The notes under the pieces were generated by a model, which had not been told where the DNA came from, searched no databases, and was given only the letters and a program-made list of their open reading frames with translations. DNA of 64,000 nucleotides from Polysphondylium violaceum (lineage: Eukaryota; Evosea; Eumycetozoa; Dictyosteliales; Dictyosteliaceae). The stretch spans positions 29,080 through 93,079 of the forward strand of contig AJWJ01000022.1 of the NCBI GenBank assembly GCA_000277445.1, in the 5' to 3' direction. Shown here in pieces: positions 10,525-22,753 of this stretch. The translations under genes were made by a program, and so were the position numbers. How positions within the stretch are numbered: the first letter of the stretch is position 1; every line of letters starts with the position of its first letter.

Positions 10525-13500
10525 ATGACATCAATATCACCAACCAATATACTTCTTGGCGAGGTGTATGGGTTGATATCTCATTTGAAGTCAAATAGTC
10601 GTTGGTCGTCGTCTTCGTATGGGTATCAGAGCACAATACTACCCGAGAATCCTATTTTGAAATCATTGAAAAACTTGACCAATACATTACATAATGCCAC
10701 AGGTATGTATAGTATGCTCCAGACATTGAGTCAAAGATAGATACATACATACTAACAAACATTCAATCTATGCGTCCACACAGATTTTAATCATTTAGAT
10801 ACATGTGTATTTTTAGATCCTTTTCTTGCAGTCATTAAATCAAATGAGACAAGTGGACCTATTACAGGTGCCGCTTTGACCAGTGTTGGAAAGTTTTTAA
10901 ATATGTTTATTAGTATGTTGAGTTGATTATGATGATATTTGTTGTGCAGATAGATAGACAGGATATTAATATAATATATATCATAATTACAATTACAATA
11001 GATGATGAATCAAATAATATACATAAAGCAATTAAAAATATAGCAGAGAGTGCAGCACATTGTAAATTTGAAGCGACCGATGCAAGAAGTGATGAAGTTG
11101 TTTTAATGAAAATATTACAAGTGCTTGCATTGTGCGTAAAGAACGATGGAGGTATATATTTACACAATGAATTGGTGTATGAGATTACATCGACTTGCTA
11201 TCATATGGCCGATCAAGCAAGATCCTCGGAATTGTTAAAAAAGAGTGCAGAGTCGTTTATTCAAGAGATTGTGTCTGTTTTGTATACAAGATACTCGACT
11301 CAGACCCTACCTCCTACACCTCCTCCTCTACCACCAGTAGTTAATAATAATAATATAACTATAACAACCACCACAACAACAACAACTACCACCACTAGCA
11401 TCGAGGAGAATACTAATGGGAATGGTACAGCAGAGGTTGATTTCTCACCCAACAATGATCTATTCTTTAGCAATTTACCATCGAATGAAGAGACGTCGTC
11501 ATCAACAACATCATCGTCAACAACTATAGAGACACCCACAAAGGGAACAAGTAGTCCCAAGGTAGAGATCATATCAACATCTCCACCAACAACAAAGAAC
11601 AGTGTATTGTCACCACCACCAAACAAGGGTGGCAGTAGTAAATCAAATACACCAACACTATCACCTACATCATCCAATAGACACAACAACAACAGTAGTA
11701 ATAGTAATAACTTAAAATTATCAAGTCAATCATCATATATGATTAATCCCCGAGGTGTTAGATTTGATACCAACAATCAAAATGAGAAACCATACGATTC
11801 TACAGTATTGACAAAGTTGTTTAAATTCTTTACAAACAATCTATCACCCTCCAACGACCAAGAGATCAGCACCAAGCTGTTAAACTTGAATCTCATCAAC
11901 AACATCATTCAAATCAGAGGTGTCTATCTCGAAGAAATACCAGAGATCATGGAGATCATCCAACAAGATTTATTTAAATATTTATTATTGGTACGTAGAG
12001 AGGAGACAGAGATAGAGAGATGGGACAATTACTAATATCAATAATATTACTATAGAACTTACAATTAAAAGTATTACCAATCTATTCGTTAACAATTAGG
12101 ATCTTTTTCAACTTATTTATATCGTTAAAGAGAACGCTCAAATCACAGTTTGAAGAGTTTTTCAATGTGTTGATGAACTCGATCAGCGACAACAAGGCGC
12201 ACTACGAGTTGCAAGAGCTGGCATTGGAGGGATTGAGAGACTTTTGCAAGCTGCCCCACACGATGGTGGACCTGTTTATCAACTATGACTGCGAGATGCA
12301 TTGCTCGAATCTCTTTGAGAATCTGTGTAAATTTTTGTACAAAAACTCGTTCCCCATCAGCGGCCCATTGACCTCGTTTCACATACTGTCGCTCGAGAAC
12401 CTGTTGTCGGTCATGCAGTCGATCGACGACAGACGGTTCCGTGCAGCCACCGCACCATCACCCACCGACTACTTGGCCAAAAAGGAGACCAAGCGTCAGT
12501 TTATCATTGCGGCCGAGCACTTTAATCGTCGTCCCAAGGACGCTATCGAGTACATCATGACCAATCGTTTGTATCCCGATATCACGCACGAGACGTTGGC
12601 CACCGACCCCGACCTCTATTACGAGACCATCGCCCGCTTCCTCCTCGACACCCCCAAGCTCAACAAGCTCACCGTGGGCGAGTTCCTCGGCAAGCGTGAC
12701 ACCCTCAGCACCAACGTGCTCGACAAGTACATCAGGTCCTTTGATCTCGTAAACACCGAAGTCATTATCAACTTTAGACACTTTCTCGAGAGCTTCCGTA
12801 TTCCCGGCGACTCTAACGTCATCGCACTCATCTTTGAGCGATTCTCGCAGCTCATCTTTGAGTTGCGACCCGAAAACTTTGAGTCGCCCGACAAGATCTA
12901 CTTGTTTTTGTACGCAGCGCTCATGCTGCACACCAGCATCTTTAACCCATCGATCAAGGTCAGCGAACGTCTCAACTACACCAAGTTCAAGTCAATGCTG
13001 CACAAGGAGCTCGCCGACGAGGTCATCGATATCACATACAAGACCATCACCAAGGAGGAGATGGTCGTCGAAGAGGACATTGTCCCCGGCCTCGTCGACC
13101 GTTCCAACTGGCACAACATCCTCAAACGTGCCAAACGCGTGGGCGACTATGTCTCTCTCAACACCAACGACTATGACCGCGACATCTTCTCCATTGTGCT
13201 CAATCTCGTGATTCCCGCCATCAGCAAGGTCTTTGAAAAGGTCGAGACCGAGTCGCTCTGTCAGCGTATCCTCGACGGCTTCCATTTGTGCGCACAGGTG
13301 TCGGCCAACTACAACATACACGAGGTCATCGACAGCCTCATGAGCTCGCTGTGCAACAACACCACGCTCATCGACAACGACATCTCGCCCGCCCCCGCCC
13401 CCGCCGCCAACGGCCTCACCTCGTCCACCCAGTCTTCATCTACCCCCCTGGTCTCCACCGCCCAAAACACCCCGCCAGCCCCAGTTACGCCCCAGCTGTC

Positions 13501-15634
13501 CCAATCCTCGTCCTCATCTGCCCAAAACCATGAATTCATTTTCATTGGCGATAACAAGGCCCAACTGGCCACCATTGCCACCTTTGAGATTGCAATCAAG
13601 TATTCCCATCTCCTCAACGACTCGTGGAAATACATCATTGCCATCATATGTAAATTAAACAAACTGGATCTACTTCCAAACATTTTTGAACTCGTCGACT
13701 TTTCAGCGAACAGTTTAGTCGACAACTCGAAAAACAACAACTTGACCAACAAAAAGGGTGATTCTAGCTCTACCATTACCACCACCTCTACAACCACTTC
13801 AAACAGCACCACCACAACAAGATCAAGCACATCATCGACATTTTTGAGATGGCTGGTGTCGGAGGAGTATGAAGTGTACCAAGACAAGGACAGAGAGAAG
13901 GCCAAAACCTGCATTGAGAATTGTCACATGGCCGATTTATTTTTGGAAACTAAATCGTTACCAATCAATTCCTTGGAGCAATTACTAAACTCTTTATATT
14001 ATATAACAAATCCATTAAAGAATAACAATAGCGCTAATAGTAGCAACACTAATAACGATACAACAGCATCAACCACCACCACTAATCTATACTATGGACT
14101 CAACATCAAACAAGAATTGTTCTGTTTTGATTTATTAACTCATATAATTGTTTTTAATCAACAAAGACTTGATGCCATTTGGTCGGGATATTACAAAAAC
14201 ATTGAATCAATTATCAATCTATTTGAACAACAACAGCAGCCAAACAATGGTAATAACAATAGCAATAGTAGCAACAAAACAATGATCCCATTGGTAGAGA
14301 AAACAATTCTATCACTCATGTATATATTGATACGTTTGATTGATCATCCACAAGTATACAATAGTCTGCTGTCGGTCGCCGCTCTTTTACTCCGTGTTGG
14401 ATCGGTGTTGGATCGCATCGCAGAGAAGGTATCGATTTCACTCTACCAGTTGATTCAGGAAAAGATAGAGTTTATCTCGACCACCCCCGATGCATGGGAG
14501 CCCATTATCAGCATCATTGCCGTGTTGTCAGGTAACCACAAGAGCGCCAACCGTTCGTGCGACGCCTTTGCCCTTATGATCAAACACCCCAACTCGTTGA
14601 CAGACAAGACGAGCGAGTACAGTTTGGAGCCCATCAAGTACTTTATCAACTCCAAGGGCATACCCAACTCGGTCGTGATCAAGGCCATGGAATTGTTGTA
14701 CTATATATTCACCCGCATCTCAACTATCATGCAGCTGCCCACCGCCAACACCCACACCTATGTCCAACAGACTGACACGAGCATGCCCGCCACTATCAAC
14801 GAAAAGATCCAAAAGCGAAAGATGGACGACAAAATCGCACTCTCGTGGAAAAAGTTTTGGCTTCCCATTCTCACTACCTTTTCCAGTCTCTGTCTGGATA
14901 GCCGCGCCGACGTGAGAAATAACGCCATGACCTTGTTGCAGAAATCAATCCTGTCGAGCTCCCTCGGTATCTTGCCCCCACAGCGTTGGGTCGACTGTTT
15001 TGTCGATGTTGTATTCCCCCTCTTGAATGACCTGAAGGACAGTAGTCGCGATTTCGAAGACACTCGTCTCCGTGCCTCTGCCCTCCTGTCCAAAGTATTT
15101 CTCCAAAATCTCAGCAGTATCATCAAATGCGACCAATTCACCACCATTTGGTCCGAGATACTGTCTCTTCTCAACATCTATATGGGTCTCTCTGAATTGT
15201 TGTCGGAATCAGTGCCAGAGTCTCTCAAAAACATGTTGTTGGTCATGAATAATGTTGGTGTTTTCAAACCTCCTCACCCCTCTGACCCCGCCCTCGTTGT
15301 TGAGCTCACCGAACAAGAATTGGAATTCACCACCAAACTTTGGGATCTAACTTGGACATCTATCGATTCATTTTGTCCAAAAATTAGAGACGATATTCTC
15401 TCTAGAGTGGATCCACAACCCCCAACTCCACCCGTTACTTCCCCTCCAATTATTTCAAATAATAATGATAACACTGCTGTTGCTGCTGATCAACAAGAAC
15501 AACAAGAAACACCTGTATCTGAAAACAATAACAACGAGACAATTGATTTATTATCGTTAAAAGTAAATGCTACATCTATAGCTGATTCACAAACTTCAGT
15601 CATTATCGATTTACCTCCTCCAACAAACCAATAA
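10525..15634 (+). CDS. GBF1: Arf guanine-nucleotide exchange factor GBF1 (Sec7 family)
   Basis: Four exons, 10525-10702, 10784-10912, 11002-11990 and 12056-15634, keep phase throughout and give 1624 residues. The order is the DCB region (GPITGAALTSVGKFL, SDEVVLMKILQVLAL, SELLKKSAE), a Ser/Thr/Asn-rich insert, the HUS region (LKSQFEEFF, box NYDCEMHCSNLFE), the Sec7 domain at about 575-770, then HDS helices with RASALLSKVFLQ and LSESVPESLKNMLLVM. All of these match GBF1 segments I know. The protein activates Arf1 at cis-Golgi/ERGIC membranes for COPI coat assembly. The Sec7 catalytic loop reads FRIPGDS instead of FRxPGE, and the usual MLNTDxHN reads MLHTSIFN. Exon 4 is unusually GC-rich in its first half. 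Confidence 0.92.
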
Positions 15635-15715
15635 CATTTAAACACATAAAATAAACAAAACAAATATATTATCATTTTAAATTCTCGACATTATATTTTA
15701 TTGATTAAACACAAT

Positions 15716-15899
15716 CTAAAAAATAAAAGGTTTAGTTTTAGGTGAAACTAATGGAAAAACAAAGTTGGTATTAATTTAATAAGGTCATTGATTAAAAAGC
15801 AGACTTACAGATGGGAGAGGGTGAAGAAGTTATTTTGCCAATGCCCGCGCCTGTACCTTTACCAATATTATTAAAGACAAAATTATCTTTTCTGTTCAT
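15716..15899 (-). CDS. candidate 40-residue spliced Gly-rich small protein
   Basis: I propose two exons, 15809-15899 and 15716-15747, joined across a 61-nt intron (GTAAGT donor, CCATTAG acceptor, phase 1). The product starts MNRKDNFVFNNIGKGTGAGI and continues with ITSSPSPI and FSPKTKPFIF. Gly-alternating small proteins of this size are common in dictyostelids, and the local GC-rich GGTACAGGCGCGGGC stands out from its AT-rich surroundings. Against it, the ORF is very short and an antisense ORF of similar length exists at 15810-15944. Function is unknown. Confidence 0.4.
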
Positions 15900-16571
15900 T
15901 GTCTCTCTTTACAGTGTGTCTGTGTATAAATATCGAGACTCAAACTAACAACAATAAAAAAATCTCTTTTTGGTCGCTCAAACCAAGAAAATCTCAGAGA
16001 ATCAAAACGGAAAATGATGGCTTTGACGGAAAATTTTTATCAAGATATTTTTTATTCCCAGATAAATTAATTTTGTTTGATAAAATTTATTATTTTTCAT
16101 ATTTTCAAATAACTGGTTGAGAAACCTATAGTTCTCTCACAAGAGCAAAAATAATAAATCTAAATATAGAGCAATATGGATAAAATAAATCAAAGTATGC
16201 GGTACTTTTAATTATACTGCGCTACAAAATTTTATCGTTGCGTATATTTTAAAAAACAAGATTCCTATAAAAATTGGTGGTTAAAATTGTATTCTACAAG
16301 CTAATTTAAAATTTACCCCCTTGTGTATAAAATCTTTTTATCATTTCATCATATCTTAGGTAGATCCAGATGTCGGTTTAAATATATGGAATCCGAATTG
16401 TGGCGAAACAAAAACTAAAAGACAATGCCAAGTTACTTTCTCGCATTTTTTTACCTTTTTAATTTATTTCCCCAATCAAGTGACACAGAAACAAAACCTA
16501 TAAATAAGACATAATTTCAATTTCTTAGTCATTAACAAATCAACTAAATTCAATACTATCAATCTTTAAAA
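15900..16571. other. intergenic region upstream of the hssA-like gene
   Basis: AT-rich with T/A homopolymers and no supportable gene. A plus-strand open frame at 15899-16120 is made of AT-rich low-complexity codons and is probably chance. The last 100 nt (CCTATAAATAAGAC near 16498-16511 and a run to CTTTAAAAATG) look like a compact promoter and leader for the next gene. Confidence 0.55.
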
Positions 16572-16843
16572 ATGTCTCTCTTTGGTAAATTTCTATTTTT
16601 TAACTCTATAATTTTTTAATATGATTTCAAATTATTAATAAAACTATTTAATAACAAGCTGCCATCTCTAAACTCGGTAACCCAAAATCAATCCAATCCA
16701 AATCAATGATTATGGGCTCTAATGTATCAATGAATCAAGGTATCAATACTACTGCTGGTCAAGTTTTAGATGCTGATATTGATCTCCATTTAGATGTCCT
16801 TGGTTTAATCCAACTTGATCTTTGTCTCACTCTCGACGTTTAA
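16572..16843 (+). CDS. small hssA/2C/7E-like developmental protein
   Basis: Two exons, 16572-16584 and 16659-16843, give 65 residues. Exon 1 holds only four whole codons (MSLF) plus one base, and the intron splits an Ala codon. The protein begins MSLFAAISKLGNPKSIQSKS and ends in alternating Leu/Asp (LDADIDLHLDVLGLIQLDL). The MTLFSSIS-type start, the intron right after it, the NP-S-KS motif and the small size fit the dictyostelid hssA-type small-gene family, whose members are developmentally regulated. The Gly-rich middle typical of hssA itself is missing here, so it may be a sister family. Molecular function of the family is not established. Confidence 0.7.
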
Positions 16844-17133
16844 AAAGAGATTCAAATAATTTCTTGATTTTCTTTTGTGCCACGATAATTAAATAATAGG
16901 GGATAGAATAGATTTCTAAATTGATCAACAACATTTATGTAACACCACTGTACCATTACTTTATACCATTACTATACTACCACTACCTTCAATGTTTTTT
17001 ATCTTTTTAGAATATCCAACTCTCCCACCTATACTCTTAATTCATCTGGTTCACTTTTAGAATTACTTACCATTACTTTATTTAATAAATTTAAATTTAT
17101 CATTACTAAAATTATTTACCAAACTATTGAAAA

Positions 17134-20100
17134 TTAAATATACATTTTTATTTTTTCATTTTTAGATTGAGAGCCAACTTGATAGGTTTGAATAATATTA
17201 TTATTATTATTATTGTGACTATTTTGTAAATATTCATTTCTTATGACTTGTTGATAACTATCTTTGATTTTATCCATATCCAAATCAAAGGAATTATTGT
17301 CGTCGTTCATTTGTGACGGTTTGGATTGTGACATCTTTAATAAAGATTTTGTCAACTTTTTATAAGGAGTACCAGATGGAATTTCAATATCCCGGTTTAT
17401 TGGGACTTGACGACTTAGAGGGATCTCACCAAATCTAAGATCGCATTGAAATTGGAATGGCACAATTTTAGTTAATCCATTTTTAGATTTCTATGTGTTG
17501 AAATATTATTATTAATATTTATGTGTATTTAAAAGTATATAGAATAAAGTTTAAAACTTACCCATTTTTGTGAAATAATTGAAAGTCTTTTTCTTTCTTG
17601 TCTTGTAGTTGTTGCTGTATTGTTTGCTATCTTTGTTATTTCATTTGCTATAGAATTTAAAAAGTCTTTAGTAGAAACCTTTTTAGAAAACAAAGGACTA
17701 ATAGGAATAGTAATTGATCTTCTTCTTTTTTTTTGATTTGTTAATTTATCATTTTTCTTTTTTACCACCTTTTGTGGCTGTTGCTGTTGCTGTTTCTGTT
17801 GTTGTTGTTGTTGTTGTACTTGAGAGTTGTTAATTGGTTTTCTTTCAACTTGCTTTTTAACTACTTGTTTTTCATTCAACTTTACTCTATTTGAAATATT
17901 CTTTTTATTATTGATGTTATTTATTACTGGATTCGCCTTTACTGACTTTATTGTTGTTGGTTTACTAGTATTGTTTAATCCCAATACTTGATTTAATTTG
18001 TTTTCAATTTGGATATTCTTTAATTTGTTTTCAATTTGACTATTGTTTAATTGATTTTTTGTTGTTGCTGTTGGAAGTGCTTTTAATACTTTTTCTTGCC
18101 TTTGTTGAATTAACTCTTGTTGTTGCTTTTGTTGTTGAACTAACTCTTGTTGTTTCACCTTTTCAATTCTATTCTTTTCTTTTAATTGTAATTGTTTTAA
18201 TTTCATTTCTTCTTGTCTCTTTATCTCTTGTAATTTTTGCAAAGCTTTTTTCTTTTTTAACTCTTCGGTGTTGTCCAATTTTTTCTTAAATTCTAAATCT
18301 GCCAACACCTTTTTATTTACTTTTGGTTCTGATTGTAGTTTAGATTGTAAAGTTGGTGGTTTTGGTTGAGACTCTAATTTTGGGGTTGGTTTGATTTGTG
18401 TTTGTGTGAGTTGAGAGGGTTGAACTACTTTAGATTGAAAAACTGGTGGTTGTTTAAATCCAGTAAATGAAATAGGTTGTTGTGGTTGTAGTTGTTTTGA
18501 CTCAAGTGATTGAATTTTTTGTAAGAGGTGGTGTTGCTCTTGATGAGGTTGTAGCCAATCAATTGAATCTTTTGTGATTGGTTTTGGTTGTTCTACTTTT
18601 ATTGTTGAGGCTAATGCTGTTGTTGGTCTTTTTACTAAAGTTGCTGTTGTTGTTGTTGTAATGGGACGACCATTATTTACATTTATCTTTCTTTCAGCCA
18701 ATTGTTGAGGTTTAGACAATGGTCTCTTTTGAATATTATTAAGAGAGGGTTGAGTAGTTTGTCTTTGTTGCTGTTGCTGCTGTGGAGGACTGTGCTTTAA
18801 TAATTCTTGTTGTTTTAAAAACTCTTGTTTCTGATGAAACTCTTGTTGTTTTTTAAATTCCAATTCAGTGATTCTTTGTAACTCATTTTGTCTCTCTTGA
18901 ATTGCGATAAACTCTTGTTTTCTTTTTTCTTCTTCTACCTTTCTTCTCTCTTCATCTTCTTGTCTTTTTATTTGCTCTAATCTCACCATCTCTTGATATT
19001 TCAACATGTCTTGATGTCTTTTTAATTGTTCTTGTTTAGCTTTCTCTTCATTTTGTTGTCTCAAGATTTCTTGTTGTTCTTGATGTTTTTTCTGTTGCTC
19101 TTGTTGTTTGGAAATCTCTTCCTGATGTCTTTTCATAATATCACTAGAGGTTGTGGATATTTTATTAAATTGTAAAATATTCTTTAAATTATCAAATCTT
19201 TGTCGAATAGTTGATTTTGTTGAAGAGTTGTTGCTATTGAAACTACTGTTATTACTATTGAAGCTAATATTTCCATTACTATTATTATTATTATTTTCAT
19301 CCGATTGTTGTTGATTTTCTTGTTGTTGATGTTTGAGTCTTAGTTCAGCCATTTCAATTTGTTTTTGAAGATTAGAAGTATTTGGATTGGATTGAATAAT
19401 ATTGATCTCTTGTTGTTGTTTTTGTAAAGAGGATGGTGGACTTTTATATGGTGAAGTGCTGTTATTTAGTTGGTCTTCAAAAGTGACAGTCATCTTTGCT
19501 TTTTTAGAGGTAGATCTTCCCTCTGAATCACGAGTCATCAATATAGTTTTTCTCTTGTTATTAGTGTTTGATAAATCATTTTCACTATTACCAGGTTGAT
19601 CCACCGACAATTGTTTAATACTGTCCATATGACGATTAATGCTACCCATTAACTGATTACATTTTGCTATGTTATCATTACTCGTAGTTGTTGGTGTAGC
19701 TATTATGTTACTGATATTCTTTAATGGTGTATTGAATTTAATGTGATCAGATTGATTACAAGAAGTTTGAATTTTAGGTGGAAAAAGGATTGGATAAGTG
19801 ATAGATTCATTTCCAGTCTTATTATTACTAATATTCTTTAATGATCCAATATTATTTACAGTTTGATTTAATTTTGATTTGACATTATTATTTGTATTAA
19901 TATTATTAGTGGTAGGAGTAAAAGTACTGGCTCGATGAATAATCTTTTTTTTCTGTTGAGATTCTGGTATTCGATCTAGATTAATTTAGTGATAATGTTA
20001 GCAAGTTCACCAATATTAATAACAATAAAAATAGTTACTATTAAACCAATGATCAGAATTAGTTGTAGACATTGACGATGAGCCAAACTCTGTGTATTTG

Positions 20101-20144
20101 GGAGCATCAAACTCTAGTTTAGAATCTCTAAACTCTTGCATCAT
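17134..20144 (-). CDS. TPX2-like spindle assembly factor
   Basis: Three exons, 20039-20144, 17562-19975 and 17134-17490 (phases 1 and 0), give 958 residues. The N-terminus EFDAPKYTEF...DHWF resembles the Aurora-A-binding start of TPX2 (YSYDAPSDFINF...DSWF). Near the C-terminus, LTKIVPFQFQCDLRFGE resembles a TPX2 repeat (VTKSVDFHFRTDERIK), and SITIPISPLFS recalls another TPX2 motif. Between them lie Asn-rich linkers, a Gln/Glu/Arg coiled coil of roughly residues 350-480, and Lys/Gln/Pro-rich disorder. TPX2 activates Aurora A and nucleates spindle microtubules. The match rests on short motifs from memory, so an unrelated coiled-coil protein is possible. Only the first exon shows the Aurora motif. 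Confidence 0.6.
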
Positions 20145-20351
20145 TTTACCACTAGTCTAGTGCACTGTATCAATGTACGAGTAATAGGATATGCACACAC
20201 TAATCAATCTTTTGTGATAAATCTACTTTTTTTTCATTTTCCCTTTCCAAACTTTTTTTGGCGCAATTTTTGAAATTTTTTTCAAAAAATGATGGGAATA
20301 AATCAACGGTTTCTTGTTTTTTTATCACTAGTGCAATATCTCTAATTAACA

Positions 20352-20731
20352 ATGAAAATGTAAGATATCTGACATAACATCACAACATACATACACACTA
20401 CTAATATTGATACAATACGCACACACACAATGTAAGCTCAAAACAAGAAAAAGAAGAGATCATTACAAACTTTGAGGTGTTGACACTCTTGAAAAACAAA
20501 AGAAGATTAAAGGGACAAGTTCTTTTAAATGAATTTTTAAATACCGTTGTCAGATATCTCGACACAACCCCTGCAGCAAAAGAAACAATAGATACTGTTA
20601 TTGAATGTAAAAAAGCATTATCTGATCCATCCAAATACAATCCACCTATATTAAAAGCTGAAGTATTACAAATTTTAAATATAGCTCCTTCTTCTGAAGT
20701 CGAAGTACATCTTGTAAGTAGTAGTAATAGT

Positions 20732-20767
<36 letters not shown>

Positions 20768-20950
20768 ATTATTGTGTGGTTTTTAAATAGTGATTAGACT
20801 AACTCGTTTTTCCTATTGTATATAATATAATGCCCACAGATTGTAGAAGATTGTGAAGATAGATATGAGCCTTATATACCATCAGATATATTATCAGATA
20901 TTAAAGGTACTCTTAAAGATGCAGTTGTTAGAGATAAAGAATTATTGTAA
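20352..20950 (+). CDS. CRCP: RNA polymerase III subunit RPC9 (CRCP/Rpc17)
   Basis: Three exons, 20352-20359, 20437-20713 and 20840-20950, give 131 residues. The first exon has 8 nt (ATG AAA AT). I accept it because the main exon has no in-frame Met and a stop upstream, and because the join yields MKISKQEKEEIITNFEVLTL, matching the family start. Conserved parts are NFEVLTLL, LKAEVLQILNIAPSSEVEVHLIVE and EDRYEP. The human protein is about 148 residues. RPC9 pairs with RPC8 in the stalk of RNA polymerase III. The second intron carries a TTG repeat. The gene diverges from the TPX2-like gene, with about 200 nt between the start codons. Confidence 0.87.
20733..20767. repeat. (TTG)n microsatellite in RPC9 intron 2
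   Basis: About eleven TTG units lie inside the intron, which runs from 20714 to 20839. This trinucleotide usually encodes Gln tracts on the opposite strand in these genomes; here it is non-coding on both strands. Confidence 0.85.
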
Positions 20951-21181
20951 ATATGTAAACTTTTATTAAAAATAGGTATAGTGTATTATGTACATGTAAT
21001 CAAAAAGGATACTACGCTTATGCTACACATACAAATGACATACACACACATATATGATATGAATTATATGATATTATATTTATACATTTTATTAAATAAA
21101 TAAGGTTTGTTTGTTTGTTTGTTTTCTTTTTTATAGAAAGAAGAAAACATGATACTATACTATACGATACTATACTGCTCT

Positions 21182-22190
21182 TTAAGATCTTTTAATTGCA
21201 CCTCTATGATTACCCATTCTACTAATCCTTTTAATTTCATTATCATCACTATTGTTGTTATTTTGCTCAGAAGTAGGGGAAGAAGATGTTTTTATATTTG
21301 ATTCAGGAGGAGAAGATTGTGATGACGATGGTGATGATGGACTATTATTAATATTGTTGTTATTATTACTACTACTACTACTGGGTATAGACATTGGTGG
21401 TGATTTTTGTAGTGGCGATGAAGACAATGGTGTTGTAATTGGTTGGATGGAAGACATTGATCGTTGTAATTGTTTAGGATTCGATTCTAATGAAGATAGA
21501 GATGATTGTCTAGTTAACTGAGGATCAATAACAATAGATCTTCTAGTTTTAGGCAAAAAAGTTGTAAGAGGAGACGACGATAACGGGGATCCCGACACCA
21601 CTGCAGTAGTAAAAGATGATGCTATTGTTTGTATTGGTGTTGATAGTGGTGTTGGTGGTGGTGGCAACAACGATTCCTCTGTCACATCCCTACAATCCAA
21701 TGAAATACCCGATAAGCTGAGTATAGATAAAAACTGATCTATGATTAAATATACTATTAGTACTTACATCCACATACATATACATATACACACAGACAAT
21801 ATTAATAATAATACTTACAGAACGATAATGTGGTGGTTGTATTGAACACCAATAGCTTTTCAAAATCAATGGTTTGGATAGATTGTGCTAGAGAGGATGA
21901 CATGATAGGCTTGTGCATGGCAACACCACCACCGCCATCCTGTAGTTTCTCTTGTTGCACATATAGAGTAAAGTCATTGCTATCGATATATCCTTTTAAA
22001 CTTTTATCTATTTTGTTAAATATCTTTTCAAAAATAATAATCTCTTTAATTGAAAATCTATTACTCTATCGGGGCATTATGAGATCGCGATCGATCGAAA
22101 ATTAATAAGTAATCGGAGATATTACACTATCACAATATTTACAATTAAAAATGGTTCAGACAAAGCAATGAGTTCTTTGGGTACCACCAT
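21182..22190 (-). CDS. EF-hand-like low-complexity protein, unknown function
   Basis: I propose three exons, 22143-22190, 21819-22065 and 21182-21738 (phases 0 and 1), for 283 residues. The start MVVPKELIALSEPFLI follows an in-frame stop. Exon 2 encodes FEKIFNKIDKSLKGYIDSNDF, which fits one EF-hand: loop DKSLKGYIDSND with Gly at position 6, Ile at 8 and Asp at 1, 9 and 12. A further conserved-looking stretch is IQTIDFEKLLVFN. The C-terminal 180 residues are Ser/Pro/Asn-rich and disordered, ending in a basic tail. Calcium binding is possible but not shown. I do not recognise the family. Exons 1 and 2 are less certain than exon 3. Confidence 0.6.
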
Positions 22191-22753
22191 TTATGTCTAT
22201 TTACTATATCTATTATTTATTTATTTATTTTATCTATATACACATGCAAACACATACACCAAATACAGCAGTGATGTATTTTTTAGAGAGGGAAAAAAAC
22301 ACATGGACCCCCCACCCACCCAAACAACACTAAATTTTAGATTTTTTTCTGAAAATTTTTAATTTTTTGCAGATTTTTGTTCCAATCAAGATAAGAGTGG
22401 AATTTGTGGTAATTATGATGAAAAAAGTACAAATGACGATTGACTTCCTTTAAAAGAAAGATATTTATTCTTTTTCAAAGTAAGATACATTATTATTTTG
22501 TTTATGTTTATTATTTGTTGTTGCTTGTTGTTTAATCAATTAGTCAACCAATAAATAAATGGATTTGATGGGAAGGAGTGGGAGGGAGGTTGTGGGGATT
22601 AATGGAATAATGAATGGTTGATGTGAGGGCATTGTTCATCTAGATACATATATTGAAATCGATAATGTTTTAACTCTACTACTACCACTATTATTACATT
22701 TAATATTATATATATACGAGTATTATTATTATTGTTGTTGTTGTGAAAAACAC
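22191..22753. other. intergenic region
   Basis: No gene supported. It contains A/T-rich runs, a C-rich patch near 22306-22320 and simple triplet runs near 22680-22740. The short frame at 22168-22362 (+) is low-complexity. Confidence 0.6.

Noticed and set aside
12458-13914. Long minus-strand ORFs inside GBF1
   Set aside because: They are antisense to a conserved Sec7/HDS coding region and arise from its GC-rich codons.
12167-15634. Independent gene starting at the Met at 12167
   Set aside because: The frame is open back to a splice acceptor at 12055, and the joined protein follows GBF1 order from DCB to HDS.
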